DNA from: Psychrobacter faecalis
Lineage (GTDB): Bacteria; Pseudomonadota; Gammaproteobacteria; Pseudomonadales; Moraxellaceae
Direction: 5' to 3'
Length of the DNA: 64,000 nucleotides
Assembly: GCF_016107575.1 (NCBI RefSeq)
Contig: NZ_JABAST010000002.1
Span: forward strand, 1-64,000
In this document: one piece after another, positions 38,803-49,400 of the stretch
Position numbering within the stretch: the first letter of the stretch is position 1
Layout: every line of letters begins with the position of its first letter
Notes under the pieces: generated by a model
What the model saw: the letters and a program-made list of their open reading frames with translations, nothing else
Databases searched by the model: none
What the model was told of the DNA's origin: nothing
Translations under genes and position numbers: made by a program

Positions 38803-38818
38803 TACCACCAAAGTAGTA
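38803..38818 (-). promoter_or_regulatory. NarL-type 7-2-7 site upstream of moaA
   Basis: TACCACC-AA-AGTAGTA is an inverted pair of NarL heptamers (consensus TACYNMT) with the preferred two-base spacing, matching at 13 of 14 positions. The same pair occurs upstream of narG. Confidence 0.55.
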
Positions 38819-38940
38819 GATAGCATTTGATAGCAAAGCCTCAGTTTCTCACGATTAATGGCATAAAGAGTTATTAACTATGTAACCATTAATCCGCTAT
38901 GTAAGGATTAATAGTGCAGTCCTTATTAATAACACAGCGT

Positions 38941-40236
38941 TTAGCTATATAACCAAGGAAAAGGCTGAACCAATACTTGCTCGCCAGCGGCTACATTGCC
39001 AGAATCTTGCGCCAAGACAATAAAGCAATTGGCGTGGCTCAGCTGTTTGATACGGTGCGATTGCTGCTTGCTAAAGCTTTCTACTTCAAACTCACCAGCT
39101 GCATTCTGCGACATAATGCCCCTTTGAAAGTCCATCCGTCCGGCTGATTTTTTGATATCGTTTTTAAGGGTAGCGGTCAGGCTAAGCTGCATGGGTCGCT
39201 CTTGTGGTGCAGCGCCTGCCATTTGCCACAAAGCGGGAATGACAAATTGTAAGCTGCCAACGACAGTTGATAGGGGATTGCCGGGTAAACCAAAGTATAG
39301 TACCGGCTTGGCAAGATTTTGCGTCAGCTCGCCAAAGACAAACGGTTTGCCGGGTTTCATGGCGACTTTATAATGATTAATCTGCCCCAGCTGCTCAATG
39401 ACGGTGGTTAAAAAGTCATAGTCACCAACCGATACGCCAGCGGTAGAGATAAGGACGTCGCACTCTTGCATCGCTTGGGTTACGGCAGCGGTCGTTTTAT
39501 CTAAATCATCAGCAATGATGCCATAATCGCGGACAGTGACGGGTAAGCTTGAGAGTAAGGTTTTTAGCGTCGGGGTGTTGGAATTATAGATTTGCGCTAG
39601 GCTGGTCAGCTCATTGCCAATCGCCACCAATTCATCGCCCGTCGCGAGTACACCAACGATTAAAGGCTGATAAACATCGACTTTATCAAAACCCAAATTC
39701 GCTAATAGGCTGATATCAGTAGGATTTAAGCGTTTACCTTTTTGTAATACCACATCCTTAGCTTCAATCTCTTCGCCTTGCTTACGGATATTGTCATTAG
39801 CCTTAGCAGTTTTGCTAAGCGTCATATCATAAGGCTTTGATTTATCAATACGGTCTTTTATAGCGGCAAAATTGGTGTTTTCTTGCATGACGACCGTATC
39901 GCAGCTGTCAGGAACGACGGCACCCGTAAAGATGCGCACCCCTTGTCCTGCGACAATGTCACCACGATAAGGACTGCCCGCTTGCGACTCACCGACGATC
40001 GCAATCGTGCTTTCGGCGTCAAGCGTACTGCCTTGTGCCAACGCATAACCATCCATCGCCGACAGATTTTGTCTAGGGACAGCAAACGGCGAGACGATAT
40101 CTTTTGCCAAGATATGATTGCGACTGTCTAATAAATCGTAGCTTACGACGTCTCTTTTGCTGAGCGGAAAATCGTCATTATTATACGTTTCTATACGCTG
40201 CGTTATTTTTGCGGTAAGCCCTGCGACAGTAATCAT
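38941..40236 (-). CDS. moeA: Molybdopterin molybdenumtransferase
   Basis: Inserts molybdate into adenylated molybdopterin. Key segments are FAVPRQNLSAMDGYALA, the substrate loop RIFTGAVVPDSCDTVVMQEN, VGVLATGDELV, the MoCF motif STAGVSVGDYDF and VFGLPGNPLSTV-like FGLPGNPLSTVV. Domain IV occupies the C-terminal 90 residues. Its 431 residues are usual. It sits upstream of moaA on the same strand, but 272 bases separate them and the NarL-type site falls in that gap. moeA is therefore probably transcribed separately. Confidence 0.95.
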   Translation of the reverse strand: MITVAGLTAKITQRIETYNNDDFPLSKRDVVSYDLLDSRNHILAKDIVSPFAVPRQNLSAMDGYALAQGSTLDAESTIAIVGESQAGSPYRGDIVAGQGVRIFTGAVVPDSCDTVVMQENTNFAAIKDRIDKSKPYDMTLSKTAKANDNIRKQGEEIEAKDVVLQKGKRLNPTDISLLANLGFDKVDVYQPLIVGVLATGDELVAIGNELTSLAQIYNSNTPTLKTLLSSLPVTVRDYGIIADDLDKTTAAVTQAMQECDVLISTAGVSVGDYDFLTTVIEQLGQINHYKVAMKPGKPFVFGELTQNLAKPVLYFGLPGNPLSTVVGSLQFVIPALWQMAGAAPQERPMQLSLTATLKNDIKKSAGRMDFQRGIMSQNAAGEFEVESFSKQQSHRIKQLSHANCFIVLAQDSGNVAAGEQVLVQPFPWLYS

Positions 40237-40331
40237 AAATCCCTACTTATTTTATTTATATATATTGAACTGGTATTGAACTGAGATAGCTATTTAGCTT
40301 ATACAACGGCTAAAGTCATCTAGCTATCGAG

Positions 40332-40363
40332 ATGGTATAACCTAACAAGATACGTTATACCAT
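40332..40363. repeat. 10-bp perfect inverted repeat upstream of moeA
   Basis: ATGGTATAAC (40332-40341) and GTTATACCAT (40354-40363) flank 12 bases, about 100 bases before the moeA start. No T tract follows on the minus strand, so an operator or mRNA structure is more likely than a terminator. Confidence 0.4.
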
Positions 40364-40441
40364 ACGAGCTATTTTATATCATCACTACCTATCATAATGC
40401 GGCTTTATCATATGAAAATTAATTGAATGAAAATAGATTGT

Positions 40442-41500
40442 TTAGCCGCGGAATATGTTTTCTTGTTCAAGCGACATCTCGATACCTTCGATATCGGCAT
40501 CATTTGCTAAGGTAAATAAGTAATCGCACAAGGATTGGTGAAACGCTTGTTGGCTAAGCTTATTATGAATCGCAGGGCTGACTTGCTCATAAGTCATCTG
40601 AATGCCAGGCTCTTTGGTTAGCACGTCGACAACATGAAAACCGTAACGGCTCTCGATAGGGCTTGGCGCCAGTCCTGCATCCATTTTAAATAACGCGCCT
40701 TCAAATTCTGGTACAGTCTGACCTTTATTAATAATGCCAAGCTCGCCGCTTTGCTCTTTCGATGGGCAAGCGGAATGCTGGCGCGCCAGTTGGATAAACT
40801 CGGCATCGGGGTTGGCATTATTTTTGATTTGTTCGATAAATTCGTAGGCGGTTTTTTTAAGTTTTAATCGCTCATCGCCGTCTTCTGGCGGACATGCCAA
40901 CAAAATATGACGGACATTCATAATAGGGTCGGTCTTAAAGTCAGTGATATTCTGCTTATAATAGCGCTCGCAGGTTGCCATATCGGGCATCGTTGCTTGC
41001 ACGTTTTTTTCTATTAAGTCAGAGATGGCTTTTTCTTCATCGTCAAGCCATGCTGTCTCGCCAAGGCTTGGCTCATCTAAAACGGCAAGGCGCAAGAGTT
41101 CACGCACCACCAAGGCTTGCGTCGCTAGAAACACCGCATCTTCTTTATTGGGGGCAGGGTGGTATTGCAGCTCTTGGGCAATCGCGGTTCTATCTATCAT
41201 CACACCATTGACGGTCACCGATGGCAGTTCATCACGGCTAGAGGCAATCAGATTTTTATGGTTGCTGCGTTCTTCTGCCATGGCTTTTTCGATAAACTCT
41301 TGGTCAGAATGCGGTTTTTGCAAATCATTTAAGGTTGGCATAACCCGCAAGATATCATCACCGCGACCCGTCGGAGCATGGCTATGGCTATGACTATGAT
41401 GGTCATGGTCGTGATTGCCATGACCATGATGATTGTCACTATGCCCATGAGTGTGTTGATGGTTTGCATGGTCGGCTGGATTATAAGTACTGACAGTCAT
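40442..41500 (-). CDS. Parvulin-type peptidyl-prolyl isomerase with His-rich N-terminus
   Basis: PpiC-domain protein (NifM-like layout) in the nitrate reductase cluster, as in pseudomonads where such a gene follows narI. The rotamase domain is at about residues 195-300, with MNVRHILLACPPE, SGELGIINKGQTVPEFE and SRYGFHVVDVLTKEPG. Residues 11-45 contain about 17 His in a Gly/Asp/Ser/Asn context, a probable Ni, Zn or Cu binding tail. The middle part (about 70-190) is helical, with no signal peptide, so it should be cytosolic. It may assist folding of NarG. A metal-delivery role is only a guess. Confidence 0.87.
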   Translation of the reverse strand: MTVSTYNPADHANHQHTHGHSDNHHGHGNHDHDHHSHSHSHAPTGRGDDILRVMPTLNDLQKPHSDQEFIEKAMAEERSNHKNLIASSRDELPSVTVNGVMIDRTAIAQELQYHPAPNKEDAVFLATQALVVRELLRLAVLDEPSLGETAWLDDEEKAISDLIEKNVQATMPDMATCERYYKQNITDFKTDPIMNVRHILLACPPEDGDERLKLKKTAYEFIEQIKNNANPDAEFIQLARQHSACPSKEQSGELGIINKGQTVPEFEGALFKMDAGLAPSPIESRYGFHVVDVLTKEPGIQMTYEQVSPAIHNKLSQQAFHQSLCDYLFTLANDADIEGIEMSLEQENIFRG

Positions 41501-41643
41501 GGCGTTACTCCACTAAGGGTTTTGGTAATAGAAATTCTAAAATACGAAATCACGTTACTGTGAAAAATATGGCTAATAAAAATTCGCTTTAAAACAAGCT
41601 TTATGAAAACTATAAGGCTTAAGACTATTTGTAAAAGTCTAAA

Positions 41644-41705
41644 CAAAAAAATAGAGCCACCTTTAAATATTTACTCACTAATGAAGCGTTTAAAGGTGAC
41701 TCTAT
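41644..41705 (-). terminator. Rho-independent terminator after hmp
   Basis: On the minus strand ATAGAGTCACCTTTAAA pairs with TTTAAAGGTGGCTCTAT (one mismatch), followed by TTTTTTT. Confidence 0.8.
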
Positions 41706-41795
41706 GGCAATTGCATTTGCATACTGACTTTATATTTCTTTAACAAAGTATCGAGCGTATTTTTCGCACCCTCAATACTTTATTAAATGGATAGT

Positions 41796-42977
41796 TTAAG
41801 CCAGCTCTAGGCTCATTTTAGGGCCAAACGGCTCATAATGAACGCTATCAACGCCATGGTCTAAGGCCATTAGACCATCGATAATGCTTTCCATAAACAT
41901 CATAGAACCACAGACATAAATATCAGCAGGCTTCGGTAAATTAGCAAGCCATGCTTCATCTAAAATTTGCCCAGATTCAAAGTAAAAAATGTGCTTTTCT
42001 ACGTTGTCGGCGGCGGCAAGTAATTCGTTAACTTTACTATCAAAGGCATGATGCTCTTTATTCTGACAAGCATAAACCCAAACGATAGGACGTTTTGGAT
42101 TGGCGGTGACTTGCGCCTCTAACATCGACAAAATCGGGGTGACGCCAACGCCTGCGCTCACCAGTACCAATGGAATATCATTTTGCTGAATTAAGTCTTG
42201 GTTGAGCTCAAAATCACCCGCTGGGGCAGATAATAAAATCGTATCGCCAACGTCTAAATGATCATGTAAGTGGTTTGATACCAAGCCATAATGCTCATTA
42301 CGGTTGTCGCGTCTAACGGCAAATTGGATGCCTTTATCGCTTGTGGCTGAGTATAAAGAATAATGGCGTAGAGCAAGATGATCGCTGTCTTCTGGGTCGG
42401 CTTTGACCGTGATGTATTGACCGGCGCTCAGGCTTAATTTGCTTAAATCGATATCGTCGTTTGCGGGAACGACGGTAAAGGCGGCGATATCTGTCGCGGC
42501 TTCTACTTTTTCAGTGATTTTAAACGGTGCAAAGCCTTCCCACATTTCTTGCTCATACATGGTTTTTTCTAGCTGAATAAAGACATCAGCAATTTCATCA
42601 TAGGCTTCAGTCCACGCATCGATGATGTCATCGTTGGCGGCTTCGCCCAATACTTCTTTGATAGCGCCTATTAAGTGATGACCAACAATCGGGTAGTGCT
42701 CTGGCAAAATTTGTAAGGCGCGGTGTTTATGGCTGATTTGCGTGACTTGTGGTAGTAGTACAGCCAATTTATCCAAGTGCTTTGCTGCGGCCAAAACCGT
42801 CATAGCCAGTGCAGTCTGCTGGCGACCTAGTTTTTGGTTGGTTTCGTTAAAGATATCTAAGAGTTCAGGATGTTGGTTGAACATGTTTTTATAAAAGACG
42901 GTCGTAATTGCTGTGCCATGTTCTTCAAGTACAGGAACAGTTGCTTTTACGATCTCTAGTGTTTTTGGTGACGCCAT
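41796..42977 (-). CDS. hmp: Flavohaemoglobin, nitric oxide dioxygenase
   Basis: Oxidises NO to nitrate with O2 and NAD(P)H. The globin domain (1-140) has the proximal haem His in SHKHRALQILPEHYPIVG. The FAD domain (about 150-255) shows LALRHYSLYSA, the RxYS motif. The NAD domain contains LVSAGVGVTPILSML and ends with YEPFGPKMSL. Its 393 residues are typical. AGGATCC precedes the start. It lies downstream of narI on the same strand, with its own upstream palindrome of NsrR type. It is likely to remove NO formed during nitrite accumulation. Confidence 0.96.
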   Translation of the reverse strand: MASPKTLEIVKATVPVLEEHGTAITTVFYKNMFNQHPELLDIFNETNQKLGRQQTALAMTVLAAAKHLDKLAVLLPQVTQISHKHRALQILPEHYPIVGHHLIGAIKEVLGEAANDDIIDAWTEAYDEIADVFIQLEKTMYEQEMWEGFAPFKITEKVEAATDIAAFTVVPANDDIDLSKLSLSAGQYITVKADPEDSDHLALRHYSLYSATSDKGIQFAVRRDNRNEHYGLVSNHLHDHLDVGDTILLSAPAGDFELNQDLIQQNDIPLVLVSAGVGVTPILSMLEAQVTANPKRPIVWVYACQNKEHHAFDSKVNELLAAADNVEKHIFYFESGQILDEAWLANLPKPADIYVCGSMMFMESIIDGLMALDHGVDSVHYEPFGPKMSLELA

Positions 42978-43110
42978 GGTGGATCCTTTAGTGATTTACA
43001 CAGTGATAAGTTTAGAAGCGTTAGCTCAGTGTATGAGCGTAATAACCTTCATTAAACTGCTTTAGAAAACGCTGGGATTGAGCGTTTAGCGGTCTAGTAA
43101 TTAATATTTT

Positions 43111-43143
43111 ACCATAAGATTCATTAAAAATGAATCTTATGGT
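43111..43143 (-). promoter_or_regulatory. 33-bp perfect palindrome upstream of hmp, NsrR-like
   Basis: ACCATAAGATTCATT (43111-43125) is mirrored exactly by AATGAATCTTATGGT (43129-43143) around AAA. The inner half site AAGATTCATT resembles the NsrR consensus half AAGATGCATT. It is about 135 bases before hmp. It also lies 65 bases past narI, but has no T tract for termination. Confidence 0.55.
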
Positions 43144-43207
43144 ATCGTAGCTTTATCTAAACTTGAATGCTGTATCACTATTGTGGCTATTCCTATTAGG
43201 AACGTTT

Positions 43208-43933
43208 CTATTGCGAACGTTTCTCTCTCACAATCTGATAACGGCGACCGAAATACCAAATTGGTGCACTGATAATATGGATAAGCCGTGTGAACGGGAA
43301 TATCGCAATCAGTGTAATACCGAGTGCCATATGCAGCTGATAAATCAAGTCGGTTTGCTCGATACGCGCCGCTGCCTGCCAAGGTCTTAAAATGGTAATA
43401 TCTTGTGCCCAGCCGGCCAAATTCATCATGGTATAACCATCTAAATGCTTGACTGAAGTAAAGATAGAAATTAGACCAAGATTGAGCTGAATAAATAACA
43501 ACACCAGTACCAGCTTGTCTGAGAACGTCGAGGTGTGCGAGATACGCTCATCGGTAAAGCGTCGCCATAGCAGCATCACCAGACCAAACCAACAAAATAC
43601 TCCCGCGATACCACCGACGACCACCGCTAAAATCTGCTTGTTGCCGGCGCTAATAAAGCGGTCGTACAGAAAGTGCGGCGTCAACATCCCAAATAAATGG
43701 CCGAGCAAAACCACGATAATACCAACGTGAAAGAGGTTGCTGGCAAGGCGCATGTTTTTGCTTCTGAGCATCTGTGTTGAGCCGGATTTCCATGAATACT
43801 GAGATAAGTCAAAACGTACCCAAGTACCAATGATTGCAATGGTCAACGCAATATACGGATAAACACCAAAAAGGAAGATTTGTAGCCAATTGAGGTTGGC
43901 GACAGACTGTACGCTCGGATCTGCAATATTCAT
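43208..43933 (-). CDS. narI: Respiratory nitrate reductase gamma subunit
   Basis: Membrane cytochrome b that takes electrons from quinol and passes them to NarH. Five membrane helices lie in 241 residues. Haem b ligands are in FHVGIIVVLLGHLFGM on helix 2 and QLHMALGITLIAIFPFTRLIH on helix 5. The C-terminal tail is short and basic. AGGAGAG precedes the start, 14 bases after narJ. It is the last gene of narGHJI, followed by hmp after about 230 bases. Confidence 0.96.
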   Translation of the reverse strand: MNIADPSVQSVANLNWLQIFLFGVYPYIALTIAIIGTWVRFDLSQYSWKSGSTQMLRSKNMRLASNLFHVGIIVVLLGHLFGMLTPHFLYDRFISAGNKQILAVVVGGIAGVFCWFGLVMLLWRRFTDERISHTSTFSDKLVLVLLFIQLNLGLISIFTSVKHLDGYTMMNLAGWAQDITILRPWQAAARIEQTDLIYQLHMALGITLIAIFPFTRLIHIISAPIWYFGRRYQIVREKRSQ

Positions 43934-43947
43934 GTCATCTCTCCTTA

Positions 43948-44802
43948 TTATTGTTTAACCGGTTGGCTGGTTTTAAAATCGACCCAATGTACAGGGGCAT
44001 CGACCGTATTTGTCGCGGGAGTGGTTCGAACGCCCGCTTTGGCCGCAAGATTCTGGGTACTCGTTTGCGACGGGCAGCGATCTTCTTGCTGTGCATCCAA
44101 AAACGTCACCACTTCCTCTTCCCATTCTTTATCTAGCGCTTCAAAGGTGTCGTCGCGCTGTTCTTTGCTGATTTGCTCTTGGTACTCTTCAACGATAGCA
44201 AGTGGCTTACCAGCGATTTGCAATAGTGCATTAAAGCAGCCTTGATAAATACTGCCGCGATCCTCTAATCGAGCAGCAAGCAGGGCGATAATATGGCTAA
44301 CATCGGCAATATCCATACGAATCTGAATATCGTCATTAATCACCGACGCTTGATAGGCTAAAAACTCAAGGTATAAAGGCAGATAGTCGGGTAATTCTTT
44401 AACACTAATCTCAAAACCAGCTGCTTCATATTGACCCATCAAATCGACCATCGCTTGACCGCGATCACGCGATTCGCCGTGTACGTGCTCGAACAACCAC
44501 AGCGATAGCGAACGACCGCGCTCAAACAGACCGTCATAACGCGCTTGTGCTTCAAGGCAACCGGTATCGATTAAATCTTCGATTAAGTCGGTGATTTGGG
44601 TGCGTACTTCTGGGCTAATTAGCGTCGAGCGCGCGACAATTTCGGTACAATCGGCGAGGGTATCACCACTAAATAGCTCATTGTTTGGATAATCTATCAG
44701 TAAGCTTAATACCTTGAGAATCATCAAATCCGAAGCACCGATAGTCGGGGGTGTCATAGGTTCATGCACGGAATGACTGTTAGGAAATTGAGTAGTTTGC
44801 AT
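43948..44802 (-). CDS. narJ: Nitrate reductase assembly chaperone
   Basis: System-specific chaperone for cofactor insertion into NarG and its membrane attachment; not part of the final complex. The helical TorD-like fold spans about residues 25-200, with LKVLSLLIDYPN and SLSLWLFEHVHGESRDRGQAM, the conserved core. The start at 44802 (MQTTQFPNS) is chosen because narH ends at 44804 and GGGAG lies seven bases before this ATG. The longer frame to 44943 would lie wholly within narH. That gives 284 residues with a C-terminal tail of about 45 Thr/Ala/Pro-rich residues, longer than most NarJ proteins. Confidence 0.94.
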   Translation of the reverse strand: MQTTQFPNSHSVHEPMTPPTIGASDLMILKVLSLLIDYPNNELFSGDTLADCTEIVARSTLISPEVRTQITDLIEDLIDTGCLEAQARYDGLFERGRSLSLWLFEHVHGESRDRGQAMVDLMGQYEAAGFEISVKELPDYLPLYLEFLAYQASVINDDIQIRMDIADVSHIIALLAARLEDRGSIYQGCFNALLQIAGKPLAIVEEYQEQISKEQRDDTFEALDKEWEEEVVTFLDAQQEDRCPSQTSTQNLAAKAGVRTTPATNTVDAPVHWVDFKTSQPVKQ

Positions 44803-44803
44803 C

Positions 44804-46342
44804 TTATGACTCCCATTTTTGGACGGTATCGATGAAATCACGGCGATTGGCTTTACGTTGTCCAAACATGCTGTTGTCAGAATGTCCTGAACAGCCTTCG
44901 CCAAAGGTGAAGCCGCAACCGTTACGCTCAGCAAAAGCGTCACTTAAAGCTTCTTCGCGGTGCGCGGTTGGGATGACAAAACGGTCTTCGTAATTGGCGA
45001 TCGCCAAGTAGCGATACATCTCTTCTACTTGCAGTTTGGTCAGACCAACATCGTCCAAGATACTTTGCACTTCTTGTTTTTCTACCAATTGCATACGCTT
45101 ATAACTGCGCATGGCAAGTAGACGTTTTAGCGCCAAACGTACTGGCTCTTCATCGCCTGCGGTTAGCATATTGGCAAGATAGCGCAGCGGAATACGTAAG
45201 CTGTCAACATCCGGAATCAGACCATCCATACCAACTTTACCGGCTTCGGCGGCGTTCTGAATCGGTGATAATGGCGGTACATACCAAACCATCGGTAGCG
45301 TACGGTATTCAGGATGCAATGGCAGCGCAAGTTTCCAATCCATCGCCAGTTTATAAACCGGCGAGCGCTGAGCTGAATCTATCACCGATTGTGGTACGCC
45401 ATCTTTTAGTGCTTGGGCGATGACCGCAGGATCATTAGGATCTAAGAAGACATCCAACTGTGCTTGATAAAGGTCTTGCTCATTCGGGGTGCTAGCGGCT
45501 TCGGCAATTTTGTCGGCATCATAAAGTAGGACGCCTAAGTAGCGGATACGGCCAACACAGGTTTCAGAACAAACCGTTGGCAGACCAGCTTCAATACGCG
45601 GATAACAAAAGATACATTTCTCAGACTTGCCCGATTTCCAGTTGTAGTAAATCTTTTTGTACGGGCAGCCTGAGATACACATACGCCAGCCGCGGCATTT
45701 TTCTTGGTCAATCAAGACAATGCCATCTTCTTCACGCTTATAAATTGCGCCGCTCGGGCATGACGCCACGCAGGTTGGGTTCAAACAATGCTCGCACAAA
45801 CGCGGCAAATACATCATAAAAGTGTTTTCGTACTGGCCATAAATATCGGCTTGGATATTGTCAAAGTTTTTGTCTTTACGGCGTTTTTCAAACTCTGAAC
45901 CTAAGATTTCTTCCCAGTTCGGACCCCACTCAATCTTTTGCATACGCTTGCCAGTAATGGCTGAGCGCGGGCGGGCGATAGGCGAGTAGTTACCGAGCGG
46001 GGCAGTATGCAAGTGCTGATAGTCAAAATCAAAGGGTTCGTAATAATCATCAATCTCTGGCAAATCAGGGTTGGCAAAAATATTCGCCAAGACGCGGAAC
46101 TTGCCACCAATACGCGGGTTTATCGTGCCGTTGGCATTACGTATCCAGCCGCCATTCCATTTATTTTGATTTTCCCATTCCTTGGGATAGCCAATGCCAG
46201 GCTTTGATTCAACGTTGTTGAACCACGCGTATTCCATGCCTTCACGGCTGGTCCAAACGTTTTTACAGGTGACCGAGCAGGTGTGACAACCGATACATTT
46301 ATCGAGGTTAAGCACCATGCCGACTTGTGAACGAATTTTCAT
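44804..46342 (-). CDS. narH: Respiratory nitrate reductase beta subunit
   Basis: Iron-sulfur electron-transfer subunit between NarI and NarG. The four cluster motifs are visible: CIGCHTCSVTC, CEHCLNPTCVASCPSG, CRGWRMCISGCPYK (Trp in place of Cys, giving the [3Fe-4S] cluster) and CIFCYPRIEAG with CSETCVGRIRY. Its 512 residues match the family. narG ends 74 bases upstream and narJ starts immediately downstream. It is cytoplasmic-side, membrane-attached through NarI. Confidence 0.97.
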   Translation of the reverse strand: MKIRSQVGMVLNLDKCIGCHTCSVTCKNVWTSREGMEYAWFNNVESKPGIGYPKEWENQNKWNGGWIRNANGTINPRIGGKFRVLANIFANPDLPEIDDYYEPFDFDYQHLHTAPLGNYSPIARPRSAITGKRMQKIEWGPNWEEILGSEFEKRRKDKNFDNIQADIYGQYENTFMMYLPRLCEHCLNPTCVASCPSGAIYKREEDGIVLIDQEKCRGWRMCISGCPYKKIYYNWKSGKSEKCIFCYPRIEAGLPTVCSETCVGRIRYLGVLLYDADKIAEAASTPNEQDLYQAQLDVFLDPNDPAVIAQALKDGVPQSVIDSAQRSPVYKLAMDWKLALPLHPEYRTLPMVWYVPPLSPIQNAAEAGKVGMDGLIPDVDSLRIPLRYLANMLTAGDEEPVRLALKRLLAMRSYKRMQLVEKQEVQSILDDVGLTKLQVEEMYRYLAIANYEDRFVIPTAHREEALSDAFAERNGCGFTFGEGCSGHSDNSMFGQRKANRRDFIDTVQKWES

Positions 46343-46415
46343 GGGGTGTGCTCCAAGCTTTTGTATAAAAGCAATTAATATAAGTACTTATCAGTAGCAA
46401 TGTATAAACGTGCTA

Positions 46416-49400
46416 TTAACCATCAAGGGTGGTTGGCAACGGACGTGGTAATGAGTCATCTGGTTTTTCTTCCAACCAATCGATTTTCGACATTTTGCGA
46501 ATCACCACGAACTCATCACGGTTACAACCGACAGTGCCATAGTAGTTAAAACCGTAAGACTGCTGCGCATAGCTGCCAATCATGTGCGTCGGTTTTAAAA
46601 TAGTACGGGTCACTGAGTTGTGAATACCACCGCGAATACCGGTTTGCTGCGAGCCCGGTACGTTGACCAATTTTTCTTGGGCGTGGTACATCATGGTCAT
46701 GCCTTCTTTGACGCGCTGACTAACGATGGCACGCGCGGTAATGGCACCGTTGGCGTTAAAGACTTCAATCCAGTCGTTATCGACGATACCGGCTTTTGCA
46801 GCATCGACTTCTGATAACCACACACAAGGACCGCCGCGGCTCAATGTCAGCATGAGCAAGTTTTCAGAGTAAGTACTATGAATACCCCATTTTTGGTGCG
46901 GTGTTAAAAAGTTCAGCACGATCTCTTTATTACCATTGGGCTTGGTATTTTGGATAATCTCCGTCGTCTTGGTGTCGATAGGCGGACGATACTGCTGCAT
47001 TTGCTCACCAAACGCCTGCATCCAAGGGTGATCTTGATAAAATTGCTGACGACCGGTAATCGTACGCCAAGGAATCAGCTCATGGACGTTGGTATAACCG
47101 GCGTTATAGCTCACTTCATCAGATTCAATACCTGACCACGTCGGGCTTGAGATGATTTTGCGTGGCTGCGCAACGATATCTTTAAAGCGAATCTTTTCAT
47201 GCTCACTGGATTTCGCCAAATGCGTATGGTCGCGACCGGTAAATTCAGACAATGCTGCCCAGCCTTTAACGGCGACGTGACCATTGGTTTCAGGAGCCAG
47301 CATCAAAATCATCTCAGACGCATTCACCGCGGTATTTAGACGAGGACGACCTTCAGAGATACCCGGCTCAGTAACACGGTGGTTTAAATCCCCCAGTTGT
47401 TTGACCTCGGTTTTCATGTCCCAATTCAAACCTTTTGAGCCATTGCCCAGTTTTTCTAAAGCCGGACCCATAGAGGTGAATTTCTTATAGGTATTGGGAT
47501 AGTCACGCTCAACGATTTTAATCATCGGGCAGTTTTTACCAGGAACTGGTTTTTCGCCAGCGGTTTTCCAGTCGGTGCCACCAAATGGCTGCGCAAGCTC
47601 GCCTGGGCTATCATGCTGCATAGGCAGAGTAACCACGTCGGTTTCCACGCCCAAATGACCTTTTGATATCTCAGAGAAGCTCTTAGCAATGCCTTTATAA
47701 ATCTCCCAATCCGTTTTAGATTCCCAAGCAGGGTCGGTGGCGGCGGTTAATGGGTGAATAAACGGGTGCATGTCTGAGGTATTCATGTCGTCTTTTTCAT
47801 ACCAAGTTGCGGTCGGCAGGACGATATCAGAGTACAAACAGGTCGAGGACATACGGAAATCAAGTGTTACGACCAAATCAAGCTTGCCAGTAGGGCCTTT
47901 TTCTACCCAATCGACTTCTTTTGGCTGCAAATGACCCGTCGGGTTTTCTTCGTTAAGCAGACCGTTTCTGGTGCCCAAGAAGTAATGAAGCATATATTCA
48001 TGACCCTTACCTGATGAACCCAAGAGGTTTGAGCGCCAAATAAACATATTGCGCGGGAAGTTCACAGGGTTGTCTGGAGACTCACAAGCAAAGCGTAAGC
48101 TGCCGTCTTCTAATGAGTCGACCACATACTCTTCCACGTCTTTACCGCTGGCTTTTGCGGCGGCGGCTATGGTCAATGGATTACGGTTGAGCTGCGGCGC
48201 TGATGGTAACCAACCTGCGCGCTCTGCTTGGATGTTGTAATCAAGCATGTGCTCTGGGAAGAATTTTTTATTGGCATTTGGCGAGAGAATCTCATGAGCT
48301 GAGATGGTTTCATGACGCCACTGTGAGCTGTGCTCATAAAAGAAGCTGGTACCGGCCATTTGGCGCGGTGGACGATGCCAATCAAGGGCAAAGGCAAGGG
48401 GTAACCAACCAGTTTGTGGGCGCAGTTTTTCTTGACCAACATAGTGCGCCCAGCCGCCGCCAGATTTGCCGATACAGCCGCACAGCATGAGCATATTAAT
48501 CACGCCGCGATAGTTCATATCGAGGTGATACCAGTGGTTCATACCCGCACCGATGATAATCATCGATTTACCATGGGTTTTATGAGCGTTTTCAGCAAAC
48601 TCGCGAGCCACTTGAATCACGCGCTCACGGCTAAGGCCGGTAATCACTTCTTGCCAAGCTGGCGTGCCCGGTACGCTTGCATCGTTATAATCATCGGTGA
48701 CGTGCTCGCCGCCGACGCCATTGTCAACACCAAGGTTGGCCACGGTTAAATCAAATACTGTCGCAACGATGGCGGTGCTGCCATCGGCAAGGGTAATGGT
48801 TTTGCAAGGGACGGTTTTTTGCTGGATAGGCTCGCCTGGTACCGAGGTAAAATGCGGATGATCCACATGACCGAAGTAGTCAAAGCCCACGACACAAGTC
48901 TCAGCGCTGTCTTTTAAGGTTAGCGTCAGATCGATATCTTCACCTGTGGTACCGTTTTTTTGCTCAAGATTCCACTTGCCTTTTTCGCCCCAACGGTAGC
49001 CGATTGAGCCCAGCGGAGAGACCAATTCGCCGTCATTATTTAAGGCAATGGTTTTCCATTCAGGATTGTTTTCTTGACCCAAATCATCGACCAAGTCAGA
49101 AGCACGCAGGTAGCGACCCGCACGGCGCGCGCCATCTTCACCTTCTAGCATTACAAGCACCGGCAAATCGGTATAACGTTTGGCGTAGTCTAAGAAGTAA
49201 TCGCTTGGCTGTTTGAGATAAAACTCTTTGATAATGACATGACAAAACGCCTGCGCCACTGCCGCATCGGTACCTTGTTTAGGATTGAGCCATAAGTCGG
49301 TGAGCTTAGAGATTTCTGCATAGTCAGGGGTGATAGAGACGGTTTTCGTGCCTTTATAACGTACTTCGGTAAAGAAATGCGCATCTGGCGTCCGCGTTTG

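Noticed and set aside
44803-44943. Longer narJ start inside narH
   Set aside because: The extra 47 codons overlap narH coding sequence. The ATG at 44802 has a ribosome site and couples to the narH stop.
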